A stretch of 64,000 nt of DNA from Lacrimispora indolis DSM 755 (GCF_000526995.1 NZ_AZUI01000001.1:2294001-2358000); one strand, 5' to 3'; numbered from the stretch's first letter, positions 54,517-63,762 are shown. Notes: a model not told the origin generated them from the letters alone. Program-made: numbers and translations.

Positions 54517-55662
54517 ATGCCTATGGATCAGGATTTAGAGTTTAATGAGGCGGGTGCCGTTATCAGGCCCATAAAATGGTGCCGCTATCTTGTAAAAGCC
54601 GGTTATGCCACTGTGGCTATGATCACATTGGCACATATCATCTGGTACTTTGCAGCGCAAAGCATTCTTGCCTCGACGCCGGAAGTTTATATGCGCCGTT
54701 ATATTGTGCTGCCTGCTATCGGCCTTCTGGCTTTGAATCTGTTAGCAGACTTTCTTGTCCGTTTGCCCAATATTCCTCTTTTGGTAAAGGAATACCTGGT
54801 GCTGATGCTTTTTACGGCCCTTTCCTTTTACCTTTCATCCACTCACAAGATGGCTACTGTTTTGCTTGGAACATTTACCATGTCTGTATTTGCTTCTACT
54901 ATTTTTGCAAATATGAAGATGACAAGGCGGATCTTTCTGGTAAACAGCGCTGCCCTTGCTGCCAGCGGGATCATACTGCTCAAAGGCGGGGACAGTGACG
55001 GCGGTGTGCTCATGGCAATATTTGTTGCGTGGGATATTCTTTTATGCTCATATCTGTTAGCTAAGGTTATGATCTTAAATGGTCATAATAATCTTATGTC
55101 GTTAATGCATTTATATTATATGAAGGAAAATATGCAGGAACAGCTAAAGCTCGATCCGTTTACAGGACTGTATAACCGGGGAACCTTTGACACCTGTTTA
55201 TCCGAAACAGTGGAAGAATGCAGAAGCGCCAATATATGTCTTTCCCTCGCAATCATTGATGTAGATAAATTCAAACGGGTAAATGATGAGTACGGTCATG
55301 CCGCAGGAGACCGGGTATTGCTCCATCTGGCCCAGATTCTCAAAAGCAATGGGGCTGAGAACATCAACGCATTTCGAATAGGCGGCGAAGAGTTTGCAAT
55401 CCTTTTCAAAGGTTATTATGAAAAGGAGGCGTATAAGATCTGTGAAGGAATGCGGTCAGTTATGGAAGCCTCCTCTTTAAACCAGATCGATAAAAACAAC
55501 ATCACCTTCAGCTGCGGGCTGGCTTGCCTGGATCTTCAGCGCACCAGTCATGAAGAGCTGTTAAGGGCCGCTGATGTGGCGCTGTATGCGGCTAAAAATA
55601 ACGGCAGGAACCGAATCGTGATATATGACAGTCCTGCTGGGCGCAGGAATCAGAAAGACTGA
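54517..55662 (+). CDS. Membrane-bound diguanylate cyclase
   Basis: ATG 54517 is chosen because TTGGGGAGGTG stands just upstream; the frame is open back to 54292 and overlaps the previous gene. The 381-residue protein has about six membrane segments (residues 28-190), then a GGDEF domain starting at LDPFTGLYNRGTF with the active variant GGEEF at 289-293. It should make cyclic di-GMP at the membrane. No separate input domain besides the membrane part is visible. It is the second diguanylate cyclase in the window. Confidence 0.9.
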   Translation: MPMDQDLEFNEAGAVIRPIKWCRYLVKAGYATVAMITLAHIIWYFAAQSILASTPEVYMRRYIVLPAIGLLALNLLADFLVRLPNIPLLVKEYLVLMLFTALSFYLSSTHKMATVLLGTFTMSVFASTIFANMKMTRRIFLVNSAALAASGIILLKGGDSDGGVLMAIFVAWDILLCSYLLAKVMILNGHNNLMSLMHLYYMKENMQEQLKLDPFTGLYNRGTFDTCLSETVEECRSANICLSLAIIDVDKFKRVNDEYGHAAGDRVLLHLAQILKSNGAENINAFRIGGEEFAILFKGYYEKEAYKICEGMRSVMEASSLNQIDKNNITFSCGLACLDLQRTSHEELLRAADVALYAAKNNGRNRIVIYDSPAGRRNQKD

Positions 55663-55801
55663 CAGTAACTCCTGTATGTGTAACAATGTCACTGAGAGAT
55701 ATTCATAAACCAGGTATACTGAAAACATGGCATAAGCGTTGATGTTGCGTCTGTTTCTTTCTCAGATGTAAAATCAAAGAGAATGGAAAGGAGATGGTGA
55801 A

Positions 55802-56116
55802 ATGGGTATATTCAGTTTTTTTTCAAACCGTACGGATTTTGCTGCGGGAATTGAACAGGCAAGAAACACGCCAAATGCAGTGCTGCTGGATGTTCGTACA
55901 GCACAGGAATATTCAGGCGGCCATGTTTCCGGCAGCATTAACCTGCCCCTTGACCGGCTGGAATCCATGAAGCTTGATAAAAGCAATCCTGTTTTTGTTT
56001 ACTGTCAAAGCGGAGCGCGCAGCGGACAGGCCTGCCGTTATCTTCGGGCCAATGGCTATTCTGTTACGGATATTGGCGGGATATCCGCATACCGGGGTAT
56101 ACTGGAAAAGGGATAA
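55802..56116 (+). CDS. Rhodanese-like domain protein
   Basis: The 104-residue protein is a single rhodanese domain: NAVLLDVRTAQEYSGGHVSG, then the active-site loop VYCQSGARSG with the catalytic Cys, and GYSVTDIGGI at the end. Such proteins move sulfur from thiosulfate or persulfides. GAAAGGAGATG precedes the ATG. The next gene, a membrane protein, starts 16 bases downstream and is probably cotranscribed. Confidence 0.92.
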   Translation: MGIFSFFSNRTDFAAGIEQARNTPNAVLLDVRTAQEYSGGHVSGSINLPLDRLESMKLDKSNPVFVYCQSGARSGQACRYLRANGYSVTDIGGISAYRGILEKG

Positions 56117-56131
56117 AAGGGAGATGAAACG

Positions 56132-56605
56132 ATGGGGCACTTGGGTTTTTCCTATTTAGGGTTGATTTTCTTACTAATGTTAGTAATTCCTAATGTGATA
56201 TGGACGAAATATCAGCCAGAAGGGTATGACTTTCATGGTGAGAATAAGGTCTTATTGATCTTTGAACGTGTAGGCCAGGTTCTTGTCACCTGCACGTCTC
56301 TCATTTTTTCTGATCTTAATCTTTATAAGTGGTCCTTATGGTCGTTATGGCTCCTTGCAGCAGTGGTATTAATGATCCTGTATGAAGGGTGGTGGATCAG
56401 ATATTTTAAAAGCAGGAAGACATTGCCGGACTTTTACAGCAGTTTTTTGGGAATCCCTGTGGCCGGCGCATCATTGCCTGTTGCCGCATTTTTTCTTCTG
56501 GGCGTCTATGGGAACGTGGTATGGCTTATGATCTCCGCAGTGATTCTGGGGATTGGACATATTGGCATTCATTTGCAGCGCCGAAAGGAAATAAGAGGAG
56601 GATGA
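56132..56605 (+). CDS. Small membrane protein of unknown function
   Basis: The 157-residue protein has about four to five membrane segments (near residues 8-25, 45-65, 70-88, 107-125 and 128-147) and short polar loops. No family was recognised beyond a general hypothetical membrane protein. It is in an operon with the rhodanese gene and is followed by a large hairpin. AAAAGGGAG precedes the ATG. Confidence 0.75.
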   Translation: MGHLGFSYLGLIFLLMLVIPNVIWTKYQPEGYDFHGENKVLLIFERVGQVLVTCTSLIFSDLNLYKWSLWSLWLLAAVVLMILYEGWWIRYFKSRKTLPDFYSSFLGIPVAGASLPVAAFFLLGVYGNVVWLMISAVILGIGHIGIHLQRRKEIRGG

Positions 56606-56643
56606 CTGTAACGGAAAACATCTGCAGACCACCATTCATCCTT

Positions 56644-56705
56644 TACAAAGGGAGCCTCGTTCCATGACCGTGATTCGGTCATGGAACGAGGCTCCCTTTG
56701 TATTT
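56644..56705. terminator. Very long perfect hairpin, probable terminator
   Basis: A perfect 27-bp stem (56644-56670 with 56676-56702) and a 5-base TGATT loop, followed by a short T run. The A and T near the base could let it work on both strands. Confidence 0.75.
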
Positions 56706-56888
56706 GGAAAAAGAATTGTCTGTCTGATTCTTCCCTGCGGTATGTCAAAAGGCTTTTAACCGTTAAAAACAAACTTGTATGCAATCTTGGAACGGCAATT
56801 TCCTGGAAAAATTCGGGGATTATTTGTAAAAAAAACAATAAGATTAAAATTTGGTAAAAAAATAATGTAAAAAATGCTAATAAAATGA

Positions 56889-56917
56889 TTGATTTTAAAG
56901 AGTGGATATGATATATT
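56889..56917 (+). promoter_or_regulatory. Promoter of the GntR gene
   Basis: TTGATT (56889-56894), 17-base spacer, TATATT (56912-56917), within a very AT-rich stretch. Confidence 0.55.
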
Positions 56918-56965
56918 TTACAAAGTGAACAACAAGAGAAGAAAGACAGAAGGACGTATTTTGGG

Positions 56966-56999
56966 TACTGATATGCATTTGGCGGGATACTGATATGCA
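56966..56999 (+). repeat. Direct repeat TACTGATATGCA before the GntR gene
   Basis: TACTGATATGCA occurs at 56966-56977 and 56988-56999, 22 bases apart (two helical turns). The placing in the leader fits an autoregulatory binding site of the GntR protein. Confidence 0.5.
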
Positions 57000-57059
57000 A
57001 TCTTGATAAATGCTTGTGTGCACTGGGATACCGGCTGTTTTTACAGGGAGGCAGAAGAA

Positions 57060-57773
57060 GTGACAGAAGTGGAAGTAGGAAAAGGGGACCAGAGAAGCGA
57101 CATTTATAATCAGCTGCGCATGCAGATACTGAACCTGGATATTCGGCCGGGAGAGCGGCTGAGTGAAAATATTTTGTCCAGCCAGATGAATGCAAGCCGG
57201 ACCATGGTGAGGGATGCCCTTTCCCGCCTGGTGGAAGAAGGATACATAGTTGTATATCCACAGAGGGGAACCGAGGTGACTCTGCTTGACAGCGAGCGGA
57301 TCAGACAGGCCGTTTTTTCCCATAACGTGCTGGAACAGGCAATGATTGAGGAAATTTGCCGTCAGGGGCTTACAAAGTCTCAGCTTGAACAGCTGGAAGA
57401 GGTCCTTAATTATCAGAAGAACGAGGCAAATAAGGAAAATCCCATTGATTTTCTGATCGTGGAGCAGCAGCTTCATTATCTGCTTTCTTCCTTTTGCGGC
57501 CGCGAGTATGTCTGGGAGGTCTTCCGGACCATGGACTGCGATCTGCTGCGTTTGAATTATCTTCAGTATACGACGTTTAACTATAAGACAGATATGTCTT
57601 CTCTGACGAGTCTGGAACATGTTCAGGTGGAGGGCCGCCTTTTGCTCGATAATTTAAGGCGCCGGGATGCGGAAGCCGCATGCCTGATCTGCGCCAACCA
57701 CTTTAATTCGGTTCTCTGGAATGCGGGAACGCTTCGGGGAATTTACCCACAGTTCTTTTCCGGCCAGGCTTAA
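57060..57773 (+). CDS. GntR family transcriptional regulator (FadR/FCD subfamily)
   Basis: GTG 57060 follows GGGAGG at 57044-57049; an in-frame TTG at 57003 is less likely. The 237-residue protein has an N-terminal winged helix (SDIYNQLRMQILNLDIRPGE, MVRDALSRLVEEGYIVVYPQ; residues about 10-75) and an all-helical FCD ligand domain with ICANHF near the C-terminus carrying a typical metal-ligand His. Such regulators respond to organic acids or sugar acids. The catabolic genes from 57987 onward are the likely targets. Confidence 0.9.
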   Translation: MTEVEVGKGDQRSDIYNQLRMQILNLDIRPGERLSENILSSQMNASRTMVRDALSRLVEEGYIVVYPQRGTEVTLLDSERIRQAVFSHNVLEQAMIEEICRQGLTKSQLEQLEEVLNYQKNEANKENPIDFLIVEQQLHYLLSSFCGREYVWEVFRTMDCDLLRLNYLQYTTFNYKTDMSSLTSLEHVQVEGRLLLDNLRRRDAEAACLICANHFNSVLWNAGTLRGIYPQFFSGQA

Positions 57774-57816
57774 AAGCCGGTCCGGATGGAAATAAATTTT
57801 TATTATTATGATGAAC

Positions 57817-57840
57817 GCCCTGCGGGTATCCCTTTACGCC
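57817..57840 (+). repeat. Diverged copy of the repeat found before the hydantoinase-like gene
   Basis: The stretch from 57817 contains CCCTGCGGGTAT and then CCTTTA, as does the unit at 59711. It lies in the leader of the permease gene at 57987. The rest of the 51-bp unit is not preserved. Confidence 0.5.
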
Positions 57841-57986
57841 CGATAAAGCGGAGCGGACCCGGCAAAAAAGCATGGGCAGAAAAAAGGAAAGGAGTTTGGG
57901 GGCAAGGTTTGAGAGAGAAGCCGTTTTAATGAACGGCAGGAGTAGTTGCAATGAGTGGAGAATAAAAAGTCATAGGAGGTATTACT

Positions 57987-59378
57987 TTGGAGTACATTAT
58001 TGGTATTATTTTATTAATTTCTTTCTTTGGCCTGGCGTATTACTGTATCAAGGGTCATAACCTGATGATCGGCTTCCTGCTGATTACGCTTCTTTGGACC
58101 ATCCTTCCAATTGGAGGAACATTTTTTGCAAGCGAGGCATTTCTGACATCCAATCCGATTCTGCAGTTTGGAAAAGACAATACACTGATCGCTGCCTTAA
58201 ACAAGATTTACCAGTCTGCTCCTGAAGGCTGGGGAACCACTCTGGTAAACGTCTGTTGGGGTGCATGGTTTGGCCGCGTGCTTATGGATACCGGAATTGC
58301 TTCCACGTTGATCCGTAAGACTGTTGAATTAGGCGGAGATAAGCCATTTGTTACTGTAGCACTGTTAAACATCGTTACGGCGCTGATCTTTACCGCCATG
58401 ACAGGAGCCGGCCCGGTTATCGCAATCGGAGTTATCGTGCTTCCCATCCTTATGTCTTTAGGTATTCCCAAGTCTGTTGCCCTGTTCACCTTCATGGGCT
58501 CTGTTGCAGCAGGCATTTACTTAAATCCTGTAAACTTTGCACAGTACCGTGCATTCTTCATTAAACCTGAGCAGATGCCGGAGTTTACTCTTGGCTGGTA
58601 TGCATCACACTGGGGTTATGCTGCCCTGATCATCATGCTGGTTGCAACAACGGTACTGGCCGCATTCTACTTAAAGCGTGCAAAAACTGTTCATGCCTGG
58701 GCTGCACAGACCCGCAGCGGCGCAGCTGAACAGAAAAATGCTCCTTTCTACACCTTGATCCTTCCGATCGTTCCTGTTGTTCTTAAGATCTGGCTGGATT
58801 TCTCCGTAATCGGAGGCTTTGTGATCGCAGGATTCCTGGCTCTGTTCCTTTGCGGAAGAATGAATGGAACCTTCAAAGAGAACTGCCAGCTTGTGAATAA
58901 GCTGTATTATGACGGTGTGGTTGATACTGCTCCGCTTGTAGGCTTCCTTCTTACCCTGCCTATGTTTAACCAGGTGGCAGCTTATGCTTCTCCTTATTTT
59001 AAGGTGATTCTGGGCAACGTAATGCCAAGAAGTGAAATCGTGGTATGTATCGTATTCGCTGTTCTGCTTTGCATGGGATTGTTCCGCGGACCAATGACCC
59101 TGGTTGGCTGTGGGGCCGCAACCCTTGGCGTATTGTCCAATGTTGCTTCCTTCTCTGTTCCGTTCTTATATGCGGTATTTGCCATTCCGACAATTACGGT
59201 AAATATCGGAAGCTGTATCACTCAGTCATGGGTTGCATGGGGACTTGCTTATACAAAAGTGGAGTCCAGAGAGTTCTTAAAGCTATCCATCCCCAATGCA
59301 TATCTTACCGGTGTACTGCAGTATGTTGCAACCTTTATTATGCTGGGCGGACTTGGAGCCGCGTGGTTCCTTTCATAG
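57987..59378 (+). CDS. Organic acid permease of the GntP/CitMHS-like ion transporter superfamily
   Basis: The start is TTG 57987 behind AGGAGG. The 463-residue protein has about eleven to twelve membrane segments in two similar halves, with AMTGAGPVIAIGVIVLPI in the first half and the related CMGLFRGPMTLVGCGAATLG in the second, as in ion-coupled gluconate and dicarboxylate permeases. It probably brings in a sugar acid or cyclic amide acid for the enzymes downstream. It is followed by a terminator-like hairpin at 59516. The exact family and substrate are uncertain. Confidence 0.75.
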   Translation: MEYIIGIILLISFFGLAYYCIKGHNLMIGFLLITLLWTILPIGGTFFASEAFLTSNPILQFGKDNTLIAALNKIYQSAPEGWGTTLVNVCWGAWFGRVLMDTGIASTLIRKTVELGGDKPFVTVALLNIVTALIFTAMTGAGPVIAIGVIVLPILMSLGIPKSVALFTFMGSVAAGIYLNPVNFAQYRAFFIKPEQMPEFTLGWYASHWGYAALIIMLVATTVLAAFYLKRAKTVHAWAAQTRSGAAEQKNAPFYTLILPIVPVVLKIWLDFSVIGGFVIAGFLALFLCGRMNGTFKENCQLVNKLYYDGVVDTAPLVGFLLTLPMFNQVAAYASPYFKVILGNVMPRSEIVVCIVFAVLLCMGLFRGPMTLVGCGAATLGVLSNVASFSVPFLYAVFAIPTITVNIGSCITQSWVAWGLAYTKVESREFLKLSIPNAYLTGVLQYVATFIMLGGLGAAWFLS

Positions 59379-59515
59379 GCATATTTTTCTTAATGAAGAA
59401 AGGCGCAAGTGCAGTCTGAATTAGAAAAATAGCATTCGGTGAGCAGCAGGCAAATGGAACTTCTTTAAAAATAAGTAAAATCACTCTCTCCAAACCTGAG
59501 ATAGATCACCCATAG

Positions 59516-59549
59516 GTCCGGGCGCGCCCTTGCGCACCCGGACGCTTTT
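59516..59549 (+). terminator. GC-rich terminator after the permease
   Basis: GTCCGGG (59516-59522) pairs with CCCGGAC (59537-59543), and GCGC with GCGC inside, over a CCTT loop; GCTTTTC follows. Confidence 0.75.
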
Positions 59550-59629
59550 CACCATTTATCTGAATGAGAGATTAAATATTGTAAAAACTAAGGTGCAAGA
59601 TCATAGATTTTTCAAATAAAAAATATTTA

Positions 59630-59761
59630 TGCCAGATAACTGGCAGTAAATGTGGAAATACCCTCCAGGTATACCTCTATGCCAGAATTCATGGCAATAA
59701 AATAGGAAACACCCTGCGGGTATACCTTTATGCCAGAATTCATGGCAATAAAATAGGAAAG
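59630..59761 (+). repeat. Tandem palindromic repeats before the hydantoinase-like gene
   Basis: Three inverted repeats of the form TGCCA-N-TGGCA lie at 59630-59645, 59680-59696 and 59731-59747, spaced 50 and 51 bases. The last two are within near-identical 51-bp units (59660-59710 and 59711-59761) that each also hold the palindrome GGTATACC and end in TAGGAAA. The last unit ends 12 bases before the start codon and supplies part of its ribosome binding site. Confidence 0.8.
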
Positions 59762-59773
59762 GAATGGAAAATA

Positions 59774-61912
59774 ATGGCAGAACGAGTACACAGATCGGTT
59801 CGTATGGGAATCGACGTAGGCGGTACCTATACCAAATGTGTTGCAATGGATAACGATACCCATGAAATTATCGGAAAAAATGAGGTAAAGACGACACATG
59901 ACCATAAAGACGGCGTTGCTGCCGGTGTTGTGCAGAGTTTTAGAAACTGCATGAACGAAAGCAATATCTCCCCGGATGATGTGGTTTTCGTGGCTCACTC
60001 CACCACCCAGGCTACCAATGCCTTTATTGAGGGTGATGTGGCAAGTGTGGGAGTTGTAGGAGTAGCAGGGGGCGGATTGGAAGGCTTTCTGGCAAAACGC
60101 CAGTTGGCTTTAAAGGACATTGTGCTGGATGAAAAAGTTGGCCGTATGATCAAGGTGTATAATACTTTTATTAAGAAGAAAATGCTGACAGAGGAGGTCA
60201 TCAACAAGAATATCGATGATCTGCTGGCCCAGGGCGCCCAGGTAGCGGTAGCTTCCATGGCGTTTGGCGTAGACAGCATGGGAGAAGAGCAGCTGATCCA
60301 TGACTGTGCAAAGAGGAAAAATGTGCCGGTAACAATGGCTTCTGATATTACGAAACTTTACGGACTCACCCGCCGGACCCGTACGGCGGCAATCAATGCC
60401 TCCATTCTGCCCAAAATGATGATGACTGCAAACGCTACGGAATCTTCCGTAAAATCTGCTGGAATCAACGTGCCCTTAATGATCATGAGAGGCGACGGCG
60501 GTGTTATGGAGATCAACGAAATGAGAAAACGTCCGATTCTGACGGCCCTCTCCGGTCCGGCAGCCTCCGTTATGGGCTCTCTCATGTATCTTCGTGCTTC
60601 CAATGCCATTTATTTTGAGGTTGGAGGAACCACCACCAACATCGGTGTTATAAAGAACGGCCGTCCCGGCGTGGATTATGCCAGGATCGGAGGCCACGAC
60701 ACCTACATCAACTCCCTGGATGTGCGGATTTTAGGCTGTGCAGGCGGTTCCATGGTCCGTGTCAACGACAAATGTGTGGTAGACGTTGGTCCCCGTTCCG
60801 CTCATATCGCGGGCTGTGAATATGCCTGCTTTATGCCGGAAGAAGAGATCGTCGATCCACAGATCGAAATGGTCAGCCCTAAACCGGGAGATCCCGGCGA
60901 CTATGTGACCCTGCGGTTAAAAAATGGAAAGCGCATTTGCTTTACCAATACGGATGCGGCAAACGTGCTGGGCCTTATTGATGAACAATACTTTGCTCAC
61001 GGCAATGCCAATTCCGCCAGAAAGGCCATGAAGCCGGTTGCCGATAAGCTTGGCATTACTATAGAAGAGCTGGCTACCCAGATTCTTGACAAGGACTTTG
61101 AAAAGATCAATGCCTGTATCAACTCCCTGGCTGAAAAGTACAAGCTGGATCATGACAGCATGAGGCTGGTGGGCTGCGGCGGCGGCGCTGCTTCTCTGGT
61201 CCCTTACTGTGCAGGAAAGATGGGATTGCAGTACAGTATACCGGAAAATGCGGAAGTGATCTCCTCCATCGGCGTGGCTCTGTCCATGGTCCGCGACGTG
61301 GTAGAGCGCGTGATTCCAAACCCCACCCAGGAAGACATTAAGGAATTGAAAAAGGAGGCAGCGGACCTGGCGGTCAGCTCCGGCGCATCTCCTGACACCG
61401 TGGAGATCCACATTGAGATCGACAGTCAGACGGGCAAGGTAACGGCCATAGCCACAGGATCCACAGAGGTGAAGACCACAGACCTTTTAAAGGCCTGCGA
61501 GGAGCCGGAGGCCTGCGAGCTTGCATTACAGGATTTCGGTCCAAAGATTTCCAACGTGGTACTGGCAGAGAAGACAGACAAGTTCTTTGTTTATAAAGGA
61601 GAAAAAGACAGCAAAACACCGCTGCGGATCGTAGACAGCAAGGGGTTCATTAAAGTACAGTGTTCAGACGGCGTTGTGGAGAAATGCAAGGTAAAGGATT
61701 ACGAAGCAGTCGTAGAAAAGCTTTGGAAGGAAAACGCCGTATTTAAGACGGATACGGTACTGCGTCCTGACTTCTTCGTATGTTTCGGACCAAGGGTATG
61801 CGACTACAGTGCGGTGGACTTAGAACAGATTCTGCTTCTTATGAATCTGGATCTGGGAGACCGGGAACCAGAGGAGGAGGTCCTTATCATAGCTTCCGTC
61901 CAGGAGATCTAA
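59774..61912 (+). CDS. Hydantoinase/oxoprolinase family protein (HyuA-like)
   Basis: The 712-residue protein has the hydantoinase A N-terminal domain (MGIDVGGTYTKCV, AHSTTQATNAFIEGD) and the central HyuA domain (ILTALSGPAASVMGSLMYL, YFEVGGTTTNIGVIKNGRP, GCAGGSMVRV) with an actin-like ATPase fold. Family enzymes open five-membered lactams or hydantoins with ATP, or act as subunits of acetone or acetophenone carboxylases. No HyuB-type partner gene is adjacent, which argues for a stand-alone variant. AAAGGAATGG precedes the ATG. It is followed after six bases by the zincin-like gene. Confidence 0.88.
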   Translation: MAERVHRSVRMGIDVGGTYTKCVAMDNDTHEIIGKNEVKTTHDHKDGVAAGVVQSFRNCMNESNISPDDVVFVAHSTTQATNAFIEGDVASVGVVGVAGGGLEGFLAKRQLALKDIVLDEKVGRMIKVYNTFIKKKMLTEEVINKNIDDLLAQGAQVAVASMAFGVDSMGEEQLIHDCAKRKNVPVTMASDITKLYGLTRRTRTAAINASILPKMMMTANATESSVKSAGINVPLMIMRGDGGVMEINEMRKRPILTALSGPAASVMGSLMYLRASNAIYFEVGGTTTNIGVIKNGRPGVDYARIGGHDTYINSLDVRILGCAGGSMVRVNDKCVVDVGPRSAHIAGCEYACFMPEEEIVDPQIEMVSPKPGDPGDYVTLRLKNGKRICFTNTDAANVLGLIDEQYFAHGNANSARKAMKPVADKLGITIEELATQILDKDFEKINACINSLAEKYKLDHDSMRLVGCGGGAASLVPYCAGKMGLQYSIPENAEVISSIGVALSMVRDVVERVIPNPTQEDIKELKKEAADLAVSSGASPDTVEIHIEIDSQTGKVTAIATGSTEVKTTDLLKACEEPEACELALQDFGPKISNVVLAEKTDKFFVYKGEKDSKTPLRIVDSKGFIKVQCSDGVVEKCKVKDYEAVVEKLWKENAVFKTDTVLRPDFFVCFGPRVCDYSAVDLEQILLLMNLDLGDREPEEEVLIIASVQEI

Positions 61913-61918
61913 ACAAAC

Positions 61919-62695
61919 ATGAAAAAGGAAGAGTTTCAGAATGCCCTAAAGCCCATTACAGACGGACTTTTTGGAAAACAGAGGACAGGCGGGTATGAAC
62001 GCCCCCACTTTGATGTGCGTCCGATTGAGTACATGGTAAAGGACTTGGCAGAAATCGAACCAGTGGAATGGTTTTCCTATGCCTTTTCCAGAGAGCCTTT
62101 AAACGGCAAATTCAACCAGGAACAGCGAAGGGAATGGATGGAGAAATGCCTGGCCTGCGGAAGAGAATATGCGGAGAAAATCTGCAGGAAATACCATACC
62201 AGGGATCCTGAGAAAATGGCGGAAGCCATGGGCATGGATATTTCCTATCCGGAATTCCCGGAAAAAACCGACCGGGTGCTTTTTGCAGAATACCGGGTGC
62301 CCAATAAAATCTGCATCTATATGGACGCGGTGAAGAAAGCGGAGAAGCTCATTGAAAGACCGGAAATTCAGGAACTGCTGGCAGGAGGGCTGGACATCAG
62401 CCGGCTTCTGCTGTCTCATGAGCTTTTTCATTGTGTGGAAGAACAGTACAAGAATGAAATTTTCACGAAAACCGAAAAGGTCAGGCTGTGGTCCCTTGGG
62501 TTCCTTCATAACGATTCCAATGTGATCGCCTTCAGTGAGATCGCGGCAATGGGGTTTGCCCAGGAGATCATGGGAATCACCTATTCCCCCTATGTAATGG
62601 ATGTATTTTTAGTCTATGGCTATTCACCGGAAGAAGCCAGCGGACTTTATGAAGAGATGATGGTTTGCGCGGGAAGAACGCCGCGGACCGCTTAA
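61919..62695 (+). CDS. Putative zinc metallopeptidase-like protein (HExxH)
   Basis: The 258-residue protein has no recognised full-length family. It carries HELFH at residues 167-171, the HExxH pattern of zincins, and Glu207 in AFSEIAAMGFAQEI, 36 residues later, at a place suited for the third zinc ligand. The N-terminal half is helical and charged. No signal peptide or membrane segment is seen, so it should be cytoplasmic. It is tightly linked to the HyuA-like gene (six bases) and followed by the YiaK-like gene after 17 bases, so it belongs to the catabolic operon. A peptidase role is an inference. Confidence 0.7.
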   Translation: MKKEEFQNALKPITDGLFGKQRTGGYERPHFDVRPIEYMVKDLAEIEPVEWFSYAFSREPLNGKFNQEQRREWMEKCLACGREYAEKICRKYHTRDPEKMAEAMGMDISYPEFPEKTDRVLFAEYRVPNKICIYMDAVKKAEKLIERPEIQELLAGGLDISRLLLSHELFHCVEEQYKNEIFTKTEKVRLWSLGFLHNDSNVIAFSEIAAMGFAQEIMGITYSPYVMDVFLVYGYSPEEASGLYEEMMVCAGRTPRTA

Positions 62696-62712
62696 AAGAA
62701 AGAGGAGAAGAT

Positions 62713-63762
62713 ATGAGTTTAAGAATTCCTTATGAAACCGTAAAAGAAACTGTAAAAAAGGCTATGTTAAATGCCGGGCTTACGGAGGAAAAGGCTGAGG
62801 TCTGTGCCACCATCCATGCCCAGTCCAGTGCTGACGGAGTGGAGAGCCACGGACTGAACCGTGTCCCCCGTTTTGTGGAATATGTGCAGAAAGGCTGGGT
62901 GGACCCCAAGGGAGAGCCGGAGCTTATTGGCGCCAGGGGAGCCGTTGAAAATTATGACGGACACTTAGGGATCGGCATTACCAATGCCCTGTTTTGTGCT
63001 GACCGGGCCATGGAGCTTGCCAAGGAACATGGGATCGGCTGCGTTGCCTTACGGAATACCACCCACTGGATGCGGGGCGGCACCTATGCATGGAAAATGG
63101 CGGAAGCCGGTTTCATGGGCATGAGCTGGATCAATACGGAAAGCTGTATGCCTTTATGGGGCAGCGACAAGCCGGGAGTGGGAAATAATCCGTTCTGCAT
63201 CGCCATTCCAAGAGAAGACGGCCCCATTGTCCTGGATATGGCCATGAGCCAGTATGCTTACGGAAAACTGGGGGTTTACCGTCTGGCAGGCAAAAAACTT
63301 CCATTCCCCGGGGGCTTTGACAAGGAAGGAAATTTAACGGATGATCCTGGAGCCATTGAAGAGAGCATGAGAATTCTTCCCACCGGCTACTGGAAGGGAA
63401 GCGGCATGGCCATTGCTCTGGATCTGGCGGCTGCCCTTATGGCAAACGGAAACAGCGGTTCTGATTTAGATGAGGAAGGAAGAGGAAGCTGCACTGGCTG
63501 CTGCCAGATTTTCATTGCCTATGATCCATATCTTTTCGGCACAAAAGAGGAGATCCAGGAAATGCTTAACCGCAGGGTTGCGGCAGCAGATGCCAGCCAT
63601 CCTGAGAGGGAAGGCGGCCAGGTCACCTGTCCGGGAGAACGGACCATTGCATCCAGGGAACAAAGCATGAAGGAAGGCGTATCCGTGGATGAGACTGTCT
63701 GGGCCCAGGTCGTTGCCATTTCAGAAGGCCGGCTGGATACAAAGGATGTTGCAAGCAAATAA
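62713..63762 (+). CDS. yiaK: 2,3-diketo-L-gulonate reductase-like dehydrogenase (Ldh2/MDH2 family)
   Basis: ATG 62713 follows AGAGGAG; an in-frame ATG at 62665 lies in the previous gene. The 349-residue protein has the malate/L-lactate dehydrogenase 2 fold and matches E. coli YiaK well in several segments: GVESHGLNRVPRFVEYVQ, ALRNTTHWMRGGTYAW, and ILPTGYWKGSGMAIALD. YiaK reduces 2,3-diketo-L-gulonate with NADH. A related diketo or keto acid is the likely substrate here. The next gene is a YiaL homologue, as in E. coli, which supports the call. Confidence 0.85.
   Translation: MSLRIPYETVKETVKKAMLNAGLTEEKAEVCATIHAQSSADGVESHGLNRVPRFVEYVQKGWVDPKGEPELIGARGAVENYDGHLGIGITNALFCADRAMELAKEHGIGCVALRNTTHWMRGGTYAWKMAEAGFMGMSWINTESCMPLWGSDKPGVGNNPFCIAIPREDGPIVLDMAMSQYAYGKLGVYRLAGKKLPFPGGFDKEGNLTDDPGAIEESMRILPTGYWKGSGMAIALDLAAALMANGNSGSDLDEEGRGSCTGCCQIFIAYDPYLFGTKEEIQEMLNRRVAAADASHPEREGGQVTCPGERTIASREQSMKEGVSVDETVWAQVVAISEGRLDTKDVASK

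Noticed and set aside
56569..57620. Two minus-strand open frames of over 200 codons
   Set aside because: They run through the 27-bp hairpin, the AT-rich leader and the GntR gene in antisense, with composition unlike real protein.
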